Source: Macrocystis pyrifera (lineage: Eukaryota > Sar > Phaeophyceae > Laminariales > Laminariaceae). From it: a stretch of DNA of 64,000 nucleotides. The stretch covers positions 9,935,359-9,999,358 of the forward strand of contig JASSKH010000028.1 of assembly GCA_031763025.1 (NCBI GenBank), read 5' to 3'. Below are positions 13,801-21,868 of this stretch, piece after piece; within the stretch, counting starts at the first letter, position 1, and each line of letters starts with the position of its first letter. The position numbers were made by a program, and so were the translations under genes. The notes below the pieces were generated by a model. That model did not search any database. It worked only from the letters and a program-made list of their open reading frames with translations, and was not told the origin of the DNA.

Positions 13801-16800
13801 TTGCTGACAACGAACGAAAGCTACTGCTGTAGCTTTCGATGTATACTATTAATATCAACTATCAAATATCGAAATCGTATCGATAACGTTTTTTTTTTTT
13901 GCTTATCGGTATCGTATCGAACTCTCACTCTAGGCGAAAATATAAAGACCGTTTATACATTAACATGAATACCAAGCGGTGCTTATATTCACAGACACCC
14001 AGAGTGGCATCCACCACGAAGGCCATGCCGATGGCTATCGCCCTTCAACCATCAGCTGCATATATAAACCTTCTTACAGATTTCTTTCCCTCTGAGCGTG
14101 CTCGGTTGGTGCATCCCTGGCCTCTCAGAGCTCCCACTTGGTCACCGCCTCCTTCTATTGCTTGCCGGACCTTTCCAGTGGTTCTCTGTTTTCTCCGTTT
14201 TTTTTGCACTTTCAGTTTTTTTTTCTTTTTTCTTTTTGTGGTTCGTGTGAGTGCGTGTACTCAGAGCACGGCACCGCGGGCGAGCCCGGCGCCGTCGCGG
14301 GGTGTCAGCAGGTGCTGGCGGGTAGAGGGGGGGTTGGACGGAGCGCGGTCACCGTTTTCGTGGCTAGGCGTCGCGTGTCCCTCGAGACACGGGGGAAGCA
14401 TGAATGGGCTCTGTCTGGCCTCCTCGTGTGGAATCAATTATATTTTGTACGAATCCACAAGGGTCGTTTTGGTCTGCAGAACTAAATTCAAGCGGTAGTT
14501 ATTTTTGCGACCAAGCTGAAGTTCACAGAGAGAGCTACGCAGTCTTAGCACCAACATTGTTGAGCTTGCGAACCAGGGCCGCGGTGAGCACCAGGCTTCA
14601 CGCGAGGCGAGCGACGGGGCTCAATGTGGCAGAGAGGGAGGAAGCTTTACCCGGACCGAATCGGTGGCGAGGTGGTCACGAGAGGGGCGGGCGGCGTATG
14701 AGGCTGAGAGAGAAAGAAACTCTGTTGTTCGATTTTTTTCTTTTCGACCGATGCAAGGTGTTCCAATCAGGCTGAAACTAATTACGTGAGAGGGGACGGG
14801 GATTTTTTTTTCTTTCTGAAAATCTCGGTTTCATTTTCAGTGTTTTTGCAATGCTGCTCTGCCGTGCTGTGCTTTCTCTTTCGTACATACAGCATATCAA
14901 AATGAGAAAATAAGTACCCTACGAGTACCTGGGGTATGTACGTACGTACGGCATGCGGCGCTAGGGTTCTTTTCTTGGATGGAGCATGGAGCTCTCGGCA
15001 TTTGCAAATCGCCTGTCTGCACCTAATTGTTTGGACCGTCTGTACCGTTCCATTCTTCTTGTTCGTGAGCGAGCGTATCGGGTGGAACCGCCCGCGACGC
15101 AAAGCGCTTGTATATATATAGCCCAATTGTGCGGCCCGACGACGCCCCCCGTCCCCGCCCCCTCCCCTCCCCTCCCCTCCACAAACTCCCAAAAACTAAA
15201 CTAAATATCTCCGCCGAACTTGCGGGAAACTCTGAACGTCCCCATGCCGACACGTCTCACTCGCTCGCTCGGTATGTTGTGTGTGTATTTGCGTGTGTAT
15301 GTGTGGGTGGTTAGCCCGAAGGCCGCCAGCAGACCGTTCGACACCAACCGGTCCGGGTTCGTCATGGCAGAGGGGGGAGGCGTGCTTATCCTGGAGTCGC
15401 TCGAGCACGCGCGAGCGAGGGGGGCACGCATCTACTGCGAGATCGCGGGCTACGGCGCCTCGGGGGACGCCCACCACATCACCTCCCCGGAGCCGACGGG
15501 GCGAGGCCTCAGCAACGCCCTGGAGAGGGCGCTGAGGTGTGTGTGTGGCAAGAGAGGGAGAAAGAGAGGGAGGAAACAGAGGAAGACATGACAGGGAGAC
15601 AGAAATAGGGACCTGAGATGTGCAACAGAGAGAGGTAGAGAAAAGAGATAGACAAAGACACCAGACAGACAGTCAGACAGACAGACGAACAGGGAGAAAG
15701 GGGCCTGATACGTTGCAACAGAGAGGGGTAGAGAGAGGGGTGGACGAGACACCAGATGGACACTGGACAGACGCCAGATAGACACGCCTTCTACCGCAGG
15801 CGCTATATACCACGACGACTCCTGTCACTACGTACCAAGGCATCATTTAGAGTGTACCATTCAACTCGGACAGATCATCTTCAGATTAGATCATGATCTA
15901 CATCTTTTGTCAGATAATTTCCTGATCTGTGTGATCTACAGGTCCTGTTTCCGGGTGGGAGCCGTATAACCTGCATCATCTATACGAGCACAGAGCACGT
16001 GCTTTCCTGTGTTGGATCTGTACGGTACAGGTCCTGCACAACAATGATCATCACGGCAGGTTAGGACGGACCTACAGTACGTACTGTAGATGCTGATCTA
16101 CCTGATATATTTGATCTATTGAATGGTCTGATCTGTTCGACGCCTGATATTTTGTGTTACCGCTGTTGCTCACGGGGACTTATCAGGTCGGCCGGCATGG
16201 CGAAGGAGGACGTCACGTACATCAACGCTCACGGAACCAGCACGAACTACAACGATAAGGTGCGTGCGGTCGGTCGGTCGGTCGGTCGGTCGCTGCCGAT
16301 GCGTCCAGTATCGTTTCGTTTACCGCCCGCGCCGGCGGTGGGGGGGGGTGTAGGGATGTCATTGCATGGCCGTATTCGCATGACCACAGACCCTCGCATT
16401 CCTACAATGTCGGTATGTAGATAAATGGAGCACGTCGGATTTTCACCAACCAGACAGGCCTTTCTTGCACCAAGCGCGCGGGGGGTGAAGGGGTAGGGGT
16501 TAGTGGAGCGGTTATTGAGGGTTGTTGATGTGGTCTTGCATTTTGTTTTGGGCTTGGGGAGGTGGGCTGACGCTTGCTGCTGCTGCTGCTGCTGCTGGTG
16601 CTGCTGGTGCTGGTGCTGCTCGTGCGCACGGTTAAGCAGCTTCGACGGCAAAGAGAAGACTCCGTAGGAGTTTTTTTTTTTTTTTTTTTTGTATCGTGGC
16701 CGGCCGCCGTCCTGTCCGTTTCGATCGTTCCATCGGGTATCTGGTGCTCTCACCGCCTTGACCGTTTTTTTTTTTCCCCACTTGGCGTCCCGATTATTCG

Positions 16801-17544
16801 CTCCCGATTTTGACTGAGTCATGCACTCCCCCCCCCTACCGACTTCGAGGTTGAAGGGTGGATGCTGGGATGCCTTCAAGCCTGTCGCACGAGCATACGC
16901 TATTTTTTTGTAGTTCACCTGGTAGTATGTAACTGGTTGTACCGTAAAAAGAGCGGTGGGATTGGCACAACGGGGGGGTGCTATCGTTTTTTAGCGCCTT
17001 GTTTTCTCTCGACAGCGGCAAAAGGGTGCTGCTACTACGGTAACGTCCAGCAAAATAACAACAACAACAACAGCAACAACAATAATAATAGTAATAATAT
17101 TTCAGCGCTGACTCTTTACGGCATACTACTCTGTACCTATATGAAAGGACCGCTTCGATTGAATATTAGAATGTAAACATTCCTGTTGTATTTAGGGACA
17201 GAGTAGTACCTGGTAGTATACTTTGGGGTGGGTAGCTGGAGCCGATCCATATTCGCCCCCTACTATGTGCTTAAGACCCCGCACCTTCCCCCCCTCCCCT
17301 CTCCACCCCCCTTATGCACACGCCTACATTTCTCCATAATTGGTGCCTTTGGGACCAAAACCGTGAACGAGGGAATGTTACCTGGGAATTGAAACTTTGA
17401 TTGTCGCCAATTTGATTCAACCCCCCTCCCCCACATAAACGCCTGCATATCTCTACAATTGGCGCCTTTGGGACGGAAATCATGACGAGGGGGGAACTTC
17501 CACCTGAAACTATGATTTTTTCATTGTTGCAACTTCGACTCAAC

Positions 17545-17598
<54 letters not shown>

Positions 17599-19259
17599 GG
17601 CTGCTGCTGCTCCTGCTCGGAACTTGAAAATGAGGAACAGTTTGAGACCATGGCCATCAAGAAGACGTTTGGCGAGGAGCTTAGCAAGGAGATTTACGTG
17701 AGCTCTACGAAGGGGCAAACGGGGCACGCTCTAGGGGCGGCGGGAGGGTTGGAGGCGATTGTCTGTGCGAAGGCTATCCAGACGGTGAGATGAAGAGGAG
17801 AAAGTAGGGAGGGCAGGGAGGGAGAGAGGGAGGTAGAGAGAGAGAGGGAAGGAGGAGAGAAGTGAGGGGGGGGGGGGGGGGGGGTAGAGAAAAAGAGAGA
17901 AAGAGGGAGGGAGGTGAGAGGGAGAGAGAGCGGGGGGTGGGGGGGGGGAGGCGGAGAGAGTGAAGCAGGGGGTGGGTGGTTAGAGGGGTTGGGTTGAGGA
18001 GGGAGGGAAAGCAGGTTGTTACGACACTAGCTTTGGTGTTTGTTTGACCAAACTGGTCGATACACACTCAGGTTAGGAAGCTGTTTGATATGCCGGTCAC
18101 GGGTGCTTGCACACTAATGCCTCGTGAAGGTTAGGCCCGTGACTTCTGTGTGGAACACAAATGGGTCGACTGGACGATTTTTTGGTGCGGGCAATGCTTT
18201 GGTCCATATGGCAGGTAGTGTTAGTGCTTGGCACAATAACAACATATCCCGCGTTGAGGGGATATAATTTGACAGGTTCTGCATAGGACTGAGTGGGATT
18301 CCCTTTGTTTCCGTCCATTTTGCCCTGTGCCTAGTTTTGGTTCTTAAATCGTTAGATGTGAGGTTAGTCTGTGCTAGTCTAATAATCCCTTCGCGGTTTG
18401 CAACCGCGATTCGAAGACAAACCCGCCTGTAATTTGGAATCAGCGTCCCGTCAATGGGTGCAGTAGAAATCATAGAAGATTTTGACAAAATAAAATGAAA
18501 CGAACCGAACCGAACCGAACCGAACCGAACCGAACCGAACCGAACCGAACCGAACCGAACCGAACCGAAACGATACAACGCTTCGGACCAAATTGTTTGA
18601 CGTAGTTTGTTTCTTTTGTTTCTTCGTTTGTTTTGGTTTTATTTTTCGCTCTTGTTTTTTTTTTTTCCAGGGCGAGCTGCCGCCGACGATCAATTACGAC
18701 ACTCCCGACCCCGAGTGCGACCTCCGCATTTTCGGCGAGAAGGTCAAGGTCGACCGAGTCATGGGGGCTCTCAGCTCCAAATCTGGTAAGGGACTTAGAG
18801 GGGACATAACGTTTGTTTTGAGAAGAGATATGAAGTTTTGCTCGAAATGTGACGAAACAAAACGAAAGTGGAACGAAAGCGAAACGAAACGAAACGAAAC
18901 GAAACGAAACGAAACAAGATGAAATGAAACGGAACGAAACGAGAGCGAAAGCGAAATGAAATGAACGCGAAGAGAAGTTCAATGAAGCGAAGTGAAGCAA
19001 AGTGAAACGACACGGAATGAAAGGATGCTCCTGCTATTGCTGCTGCTGCTGTTGCTACTAGTCCCGCTCCTGCTGCTGTCGCTGCTGCTCTTCGGAAGTT
19101 GTTGCTGACTGCTGCTGCTGCTGCCTCCTCCCGTTCTGATCACGCTGATACCCCCCAACTTGCGCCGTGGGTACTTGTGTGTGTGATCGCGGACGATTTC
19201 TACCGCAGGGGTTCGGAGGACACAACGGGGTTATCGCTTTCCGTCCGTTAGAAGCGTGA
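1..19259 (+). CDS. fabF: Beta-ketoacyl-ACP synthase II (KAS II), 3' ten exons, partial at 5' end
   Basis: Condensing enzyme that elongates acyl-ACP with malonyl-ACP in type II fatty acid synthesis; in algae the eukaryotic copy normally acts in the plastid. Exons read from the sequence: 1-55, 1558-1710, 4685-4759, 5986-6144, 12050-12150, 15315-15536, 16187-16259, 17641-17784, 18671-18785, 19209-19259. The joined peptide follows E. coli FabF from its N-terminal third to the C-terminus with no missing block. It has the active-site Cys in SACATATHC, the first His in NAHGTST, the Lys/second His in STKGQTGH, and the C-terminal FGGHNG loop, then stop TGA at 19257-19259. Phases agree at eight of nine junctions; the last is off by one base. 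Eight of nine donors are GTG. The N-terminus and any transit peptide lie before the window. KAS I is less likely because the spacing and the [10 protein letters not shown] block match FabF. Family is certain; plastid location is inferred. Confidence 0.95.
76..162 (+). repeat. R1 repeat terminus with poly-C end
   Basis: Core GCATGCGAGGGTCTGTGGTC, then CGACTACGGCCATGC, then GATGAGTACA directly followed by a ~20-base poly-C run. Defines the R1 terminal module seen many times in the window. Confidence 0.8.
370..612 (-). repeat. R1/R2 chimera
   Basis: The first ~40 bases are the R1 terminus (minus orientation), then the sequence switches to R2 (TTGACCATTGACCACGCATC through CCACCATCTATCTCCTAGG). 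Confidence 0.75.
857..968. mobile_element. MITE-1 copy
   Basis: Palindromic ~105-bp MITE with inverted ends related to TTACGGGGGACCATAGTAAA and an AT-rich centre (ACAAAAACCT...CAATATTTGG). Left end slightly diverged; right end followed by TA. Confidence 0.85.
1342..1432 (+). repeat. R1 repeat terminus
   Basis: GGCATTGTTGGGATGTGAGA to GAATAAGTAC followed by poly-C; a ~29-base poly-C tract also lies just upstream. Confidence 0.75.
1558..1710 (+). CDS. fabF: KAS II exon
   Basis: 51 codons beginning [10 protein letters not shown] and ending ERCGVM, after acceptor TTGCAG and before donor GTGAGC. Matches the FabF segment with the conserved Arg/Asp block and the helix before the glycine-rich GSAFGG strand. 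Phase 0 at both ends. Confidence 0.93.
1747..2106 (+). repeat. 180-bp tandem duplication
   Basis: CCCCGTTTGG at 1781 and 1961 set the 180-base period. Both units contain GGTATGATTTTCATA and CAACCCTTTTTTTCCGCGGG. The second ends at a TACCAGGTA palindrome (2101). Confidence 0.8.
2238..2331. mobile_element. MITE-2 copy
   Basis: Palindromic ~94-bp element with inverted ends like AACCCTTTTAG and a GCAGTCCCATTTTGGGGACA arm mirrored on the right (CCCAAATGGGACTGCAG). Confidence 0.8.
2340..2560 (-). repeat. R2 repeat, near full length
   Basis: Reverse orientation: poly-G, then GCGTACTCATTTGTTG, the TTGACCATTGACCACGCATC block, and a body ending GCCACCATCTATCTCCTAGG. Confidence 0.8.
2709..2962 (-). 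repeat. R1 repeat
   Basis: Reverse orientation from the poly-G/GTACTC end through the GACCATAGACCCTCGCATCC block and GGTGAAAACC-type segment to GCATATGGAGGAC, followed by a second poly-G run of ~25. Confidence 0.8.
3041..3120. mobile_element. MITE-3 copy
   Basis: Short inverted-repeat element: CCACTCTGTCCCCATTTATA at left and TGTATTTAGGGACAGAGT at right, around an AT-rich centre. Confidence 0.65.
4125..4218. mobile_element. MITE-2 copy
   Basis: Left AACACTTTTAGGACTGCAG, right ACTCTGCAGTACCAAAAGGG. Confidence 0.8.
4685..4759 (+). CDS. fabF: KAS II exon
   Basis: 25 codons, [20 protein letters not shown] then RGPSK. Acceptor TCGCCAG, donor GTGTGT. This is the FabF loop equivalent to GSGIGGL. 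The donor runs into a (GT)n stretch and then a ~35-base poly-G run. Confidence 0.93.
4760..5985 (+). other. KAS II intron (1.2 kb)
   Basis: Begins with GT repeats and a ~35-base poly-G run, then pyrimidine-rich DNA with several poly-C tracts. R1 termini lie at 5600-5656 and 5828-5899 and an R2 terminus at 5656-5731, all ending in GAGTAC-poly-C. No gene. Confidence 0.75.
5600..5899 (+). repeat. R1-R2-R1 terminal modules side by side
   Basis: R1 terminus 5600-5656, R2 terminus 5656-5731 and another R1 terminus 5828-5899. Each ends GAGTAC(G) plus poly-C. Confidence 0.75.
5986..6144 (+). CDS. fabF: KAS II exon with catalytic cysteine
   Basis: 53 codons starting [12 protein letters not shown]. 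Contains the nucleophile Cys in SACATATHC, which accepts the acyl chain. Acceptor is CACAAG (AAG rather than CAG), donor GTGCGG. Confidence 0.96.
6560..7300 (+). repeat. Direct duplication with CAG tract
   Basis: 6560-6870 and 7081-7300 share TCAACCTCAGCGGCA, GAGAGTCATTTATGTTTC, CACCGAGCACGTACGTGACC and GTACGAACGACAG. The first copy carries an expanded (CAG)n tract (6571-6616), the second only a short one. Confidence 0.75.
7388..7495. mobile_element. MITE-1 copy
   Basis: Full-length copy flanked by TA on both sides. A similar sequence without the insertion at about 8530-8560 acts as a near-empty site, differing by one GTA unit. Confidence 0.9.
7875..7986. mobile_element. MITE-1 copy
   Basis: Centre in the opposite orientation to the 7388 copy (AATATTGTTAGTAAAA...AGGTTTTGG). 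Inverted ends intact. Confidence 0.88.
8213..8318. mobile_element. MITE-1 copy
   Basis: Both inverted ends recognisable; right end followed by TA. Confidence 0.87.
9502..9606. mobile_element. MITE-1 copy inside helicase relic
   Basis: Interrupts the helicase coding sequence between the TVYTQI and [11 protein letters not shown] segments, so it inserted after the helicase copy was in place. Confidence 0.9.
10035..10138. mobile_element. MITE-1 copy inside helicase relic
   Basis: Second insertion in the helicase relic, just before its C-terminal [12 protein letters not shown] block. Opposite central orientation to the 9502 copy. Confidence 0.9.
11131..11235. mobile_element. MITE-1 copy
   Basis: Clean copy: TA, TTACGGGGGACC at the left, CCCCCGTAA then TA at the right. 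Confidence 0.9.
11757..11925 (+). repeat. TTTGC-type pentanucleotide array
   Basis: About 165 bases of degenerate TTTGC/TCTGC/TTGCG units. Confidence 0.75.
12050..12150 (+). CDS. fabF: KAS II exon
   Basis: Codes for [20 protein letters not shown] followed by [13 protein letters not shown], plus two bases (AA) of a split Asn codon. Acceptor CCACAG, donor GTGAGT. Follows a 5.9-kb intron, the longest of the gene. Confidence 0.95.
12151..15314 (+). other. KAS II intron (3.2 kb)
   Basis: First 900 bases are R1 repeats in minus orientation (12187-12415, 12477-13085). The rest includes purine-rich, T-rich and CT-rich tracts around 13080-13150, 13540-13620 and 14200-14240. No gene recognised from 13.1 to 15.3 kb. 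Confidence 0.75.
12187..13085 (-). repeat. R1 repeats in tandem, minus orientation
   Basis: Copies at 12187-12415, 12477-13015 (near full length, ~540 bp) and 13013-13085. The long copy has every block of the 40.4-kb copy in reverse, including the GGTTGG/AACGACACTG segment and the short A-run that corresponds to a T-run there. Confidence 0.85.
15315..15536 (+). CDS. fabF: KAS II exon (largest)
   Basis: 222 nt. Its first base completes the Asn codon, giving [13 protein letters not shown], the FabF substrate-pocket block. It continues through [20 protein letters not shown] and [12 protein letters not shown] and ends in two bases of a split Arg codon before donor GTGTGT. Confidence 0.96.
15537..16186 (+). 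other. KAS II intron with GATC-rich stretch
   Basis: 15540-15780 is a purine-rich GAGA/CAGA low-complexity tract. 15870-16135 is unusually dense in GATC. No gene. Confidence 0.75.
16187..16259 (+). CDS. fabF: KAS II exon with first catalytic histidine
   Basis: Completes the Arg codon, then reads [20 protein letters not shown] and YNDK. His in NAHGTST is the first of the two catalytic histidines of the Cys-His-His condensing triad. Acceptor TATCAG, donor GTGCGT. Confidence 0.96.
16339..16480 (-). repeat. R1 repeat, truncated
   Basis: Poly-G end, CATTGCATGGCCGTATTCGC, GACCCTCGCATTCCTACAAT, then the GGTGAAAACC-type block. A 12-base insertion TCGGTATGTAGA-like interrupts the module. Confidence 0.7.
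17127..17207. mobile_element. MITE-3 copy
   Basis: CTACTCTGTACC at left and TGTATTTAGGGACAGAGTAG at right. The right end abuts a TACCTGGTA palindrome. Confidence 0.65.
17545..17612 (+). repeat. (CTG)n microsatellite just before a KAS II acceptor
   Basis: About 20 mostly perfect CTG units ending ~30 bases before the exon at 17641. Confidence 0.85.
17641..17784 (+). CDS. fabF: KAS II exon with second catalytic histidine
   Basis: 48 codons from [14 protein letters not shown] through [15 protein letters not shown] to KAIQT. Contains the conserved Lys and second catalytic His. Acceptor GAACAG lacks a clear pyrimidine tract: a long (CTG)n repeat ends about 30 bases upstream, and the same frame stays open back through it, so stops do not decide the exon start. 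Homology of NDK-FETMAIK favours 17641. Confidence 0.95.
17785..18670 (+). other. KAS II intron (0.9 kb)
   Basis: Starts with GGGA/GAGA low-complexity DNA (17785-18010), then ~450 bases without obvious structure, then a (CGAAC)n array (18497-18570) and a T-rich tract before the acceptor. Confidence 0.75.
18497..18570 (+). repeat. (CGAAC)n pentanucleotide array
   Basis: About 14 near-perfect CGAAC units in the intron before the penultimate exon. Confidence 0.9.
18671..18785 (+). CDS. fabF: KAS II exon
   Basis: Reads [20 protein letters not shown] to MGALSSKS plus one base. Matches the FabF PPTINLDNPD block. Acceptor TTCCAG after a T-rich tract; donor GTAAGG is the only GTA donor in the window's part of the gene. 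Confidence 0.95.
18852..19015 (+). repeat. GAAAC/GAAGT-type pentanucleotide array
   Basis: GAAAC units (perfect near 18880-18915) decaying into GAAAT and GAAGC variants, followed by CTG-rich DNA to 19120. Together they fill most of the last intron. Confidence 0.85.
19209..19259 (+). CDS. fabF: KAS II terminal exon
   Basis: Codes for the C-terminal [15 protein letters not shown] and stop TGA. Acceptor CCGCAG ends at 19208. Three G bases precede TTC; with the single G left by the previous exon this puts FGGHNG one base out of phase under GT/AG rules. Homology makes the reading frame clear but not the exact junction. Confidence 0.85.
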   Translation, partial: GFGGHNGVIAFRPLEA

Positions 19260-19344
19260 CGTCATGGGCTCGTCTAGAGAGGGGAGACACAGCTTGGCTG
19301 GTCCATTCCGCCCGCTCGCCCGCCTCGCTAGATCACGTCGCGGG

Positions 19345-19540
19345 TAGCTTGGCTTGGGTTTAGCTTGGCTTGGCTTGGCTTGGCTCGGTGTGGCTTGACT
19401 CGGCGTGGATTTGGCTTGGTTTGTCTTGAATTTTACTTTGCGTTGCCTTTGCTGTCCTAGCCTTGCCCTGGCTCGCCTTTGCCTTGCTTTGTCTTGGCTT
19501 GCCTTGGCCTCGCCTTGGCTTGGCCTTGCCTTGTATTGAC
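19345..19540 (+). repeat. TGGCT-type pentanucleotide array after the gene
   Basis: Degenerate TTGGC/TTGCC units starting ~85 bases after the KAS II stop codon, so it may lie in the 3' UTR. Confidence 0.75.
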
Positions 19541-21611
19541 TAGCCCAGCGGTGAGCCGGTGAGGGCTGCGGTGTGTTTCCCCCGGGTACATAACGGGAAG
19601 TAGAGGACGAGGAGGCGTTTTGCTGGTATTCCACAAGCGATCGGCCGGGGCGGGGGGATCTCAAGCGGTCCCGGGGAATTTACTGCCGCTGGGAGAGGGA
19701 GGATGGGGGGAGAGGGGCGGCAGATCGGAAGCGGCCCCAAGGACTTCACCGCCGGTGGGATAGAGGAAGGGGGAGGGGGAGGGGGGGGGGGGGGGAACTC
19801 GAACCGACTTTCTGGCGTCGCCAACGGAAGGTGTCTCCAAAGGGAACTCTCCAAGTAATGTCGCTCACCGCCGTCACTGCCACCGCCACCTCCGCCGCCG
19901 CCGCCGCCGCCGCCGCGCTACGCCTTGAGGAGTCCGTGGGTTTGACCCAGTTTAACCCCTTTGAAACTGCACTGCACCAACGTTGTTGGGGACGAAGTAT
20001 TAGACTAAACTTGGGAACTACGGGCGTGGGATAGTTTTTGCAGTGGTCCACATGGTCAACGAAGGAAAGGTGATTCTCGGTTTTTCTGGAGGTGTGCGTC
20101 TTCTTGCTTGCTCGCGCACCTGCCGCCGCCGTGGTGGTGGTGGTGGTGGTGGTGGTGGTGGCGATTTCCGTCGCGTGTGAGGCTTGACGAGGCGTTTTAT
20201 CGCATCGCATCGCATAATCGCTTACGACGCCGAGATATTCCTGATTTCCCGCCGGGGCAGATGCGACCCCCCCCTCCTCGTGTCGGGTGTGCCGCTTGTG
20301 CGGCGGTCAGGATGCGCCGCGGGTCTCCCCCCCCCAGAATTGGAGAAAAAAGCCTACGTGAAGATTATTTACACAATAGGTTTCGGCTCACTTCGGAGAA
20401 GGGGAAACGGAGAAGGGCCCGCCTGCCGTACTCGCCCCGTTGTTGTCGTTTTTGTTGTTGCTGGCGCGTCTTGTGGGCGGTGCATGAGCACGCGGCGTAT
20501 TGGTTCTGTCCTCCTTCTTTTTTTCCCCTCATGTTTCTTTGGTTGTTGGTCTGCCGGTCGGGGTGGTAGGGGAAGGAGGAGAAAAATCTCGGGGCGCCAT
20601 GACCGCTTCGGTTTTTGTTTCACCTCGTGGTGATTGTGCTGCTTTAGAGGGAATGGAAGGGGTTTTAGGGGAGGGGGGGGGGGGGCGAGGGGTCGTAGTC
20701 TCTTCTATTAATAGTGTTGTCGCCCGCGGTTGGCTGCAAATTGAGAAGGGGGGGGGGTCGAAGGGAGGGGGTGGGGAGAGGGGGGGGCAAGGTGTTCCAA
20801 GATTTGCGATTTTTTTGTTTCGTGTGGCACGGACACCGCCCGACTGTTCGCACGGAATGAGCTGCAAGGGAAATACGCAGTGTGCTAGGCCAGGCGATAA
20901 CCGATAGTGAAAATAGTTGTTGTGCGTACGTTGAAGTTTTTATGAAGGTTTACGAGTCTTCGCCGGGGGGGCAGCCGCATAGGTGTCACCCATGGCGATC
21001 GCGAACAGGTACTCGTAGGACGGAGTGTGTGGCAGGCTGCGAGATGATTAGAACAATAGTTGAAAACGGATTTTCACCAAAACTCCATTCTTGTTCACAG
21101 CTGTGATGAAGAGCAAAAAAAAGTTGGTAATCGTCGTAGTCGGACGAAGCGTGCGGCAAACAGGCATGCTGATTTATAATTTTGTTTGACACCGAAATGT
21201 TGTGATGATACGGGCTATCTACCAGGTACTATAGTATGATGATATGGCAGTATGGACTCGGGGTCCGGCTACTGTTTCCAGGTTCCCTTGCCCTGATGAA
21301 TGTCTGCTGAGCATGTCGGCAAGAGGATACGAATGTCCTTATCTGAGGTACAAATAAGGCCTCTATATCTGTATACTAGAGTGGCTACCGCTACAGTGCC
21401 ACAACAAGTGCAATTTTTGTGAAAATTGAGTACAAAAAACGAAGCTAGTAGCGGGAAAACGCGCCTCTCTGCGTGCCCAGAAGGTGGGGTCGAGGTCATC
21501 AGGGCGCAACGTTTTCGGCGTGTTTTGGTGGTTGTGATTGTGTTAGTGGGTGGTGGTGCCTCATGTTGTGTACGGAGATGGCCGCATATGCGGGGCGGGG
21601 GATTAGTGCCC

Positions 21612-21868
21612 CACTCGACGCTGTCATCCGTATGCAAGAAAGAACGCACGGTTTGCCGAAGTCCGCCTCACAAACGGTTCTTAGTAGGATGCAGCTCACC
21701 CTTCGTGCGACTCGCCGAACACCTCGCGGCACTTCGCGCTTGATGCAAGCAATGTCTGCCTGCTCGGTGAAAACCCGGCTTGCTCCGTCCCTGCATTGTA
21801 GGGATGCGAGGGTCTAAGCTAATACGACTACGGCCATGCATGATATGAGCACAGCCCCCCCCCCCTCC
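21612..21868 (+). repeat. R1 repeat
   Basis: Body from CGCTGTCATCCGTATGCAAG to GATATGAGCACAG and poly-C. Confidence 0.8.

Larger units (their letters stand above)
16260..17640 (+). other. KAS II intron (1.4 kb)
   Basis: Contains a (GGTC)n start, an R1 copy (16339-16480, minus), two CTG arrays (16576-16622, 17545-17612), an AAC/AAT-rich stretch near 17055-17100, and a MITE-3 copy (17127-17207) touching a TACCTGGTA palindrome. Confidence 0.75.

Noticed and set aside
17482-17640. Poly-Cys N-terminal extension of the KAS II exon
   Set aside because: FabF homology joins NDK directly to FETMAIK. Kept only as a possible retained intron.
18451-19013. Minus-strand ORFs with FGSVR or FRFVS repeats
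   Set aside because: Pure translations of the CGAAC and GAAAC pentamer arrays, antisense to KAS II introns.
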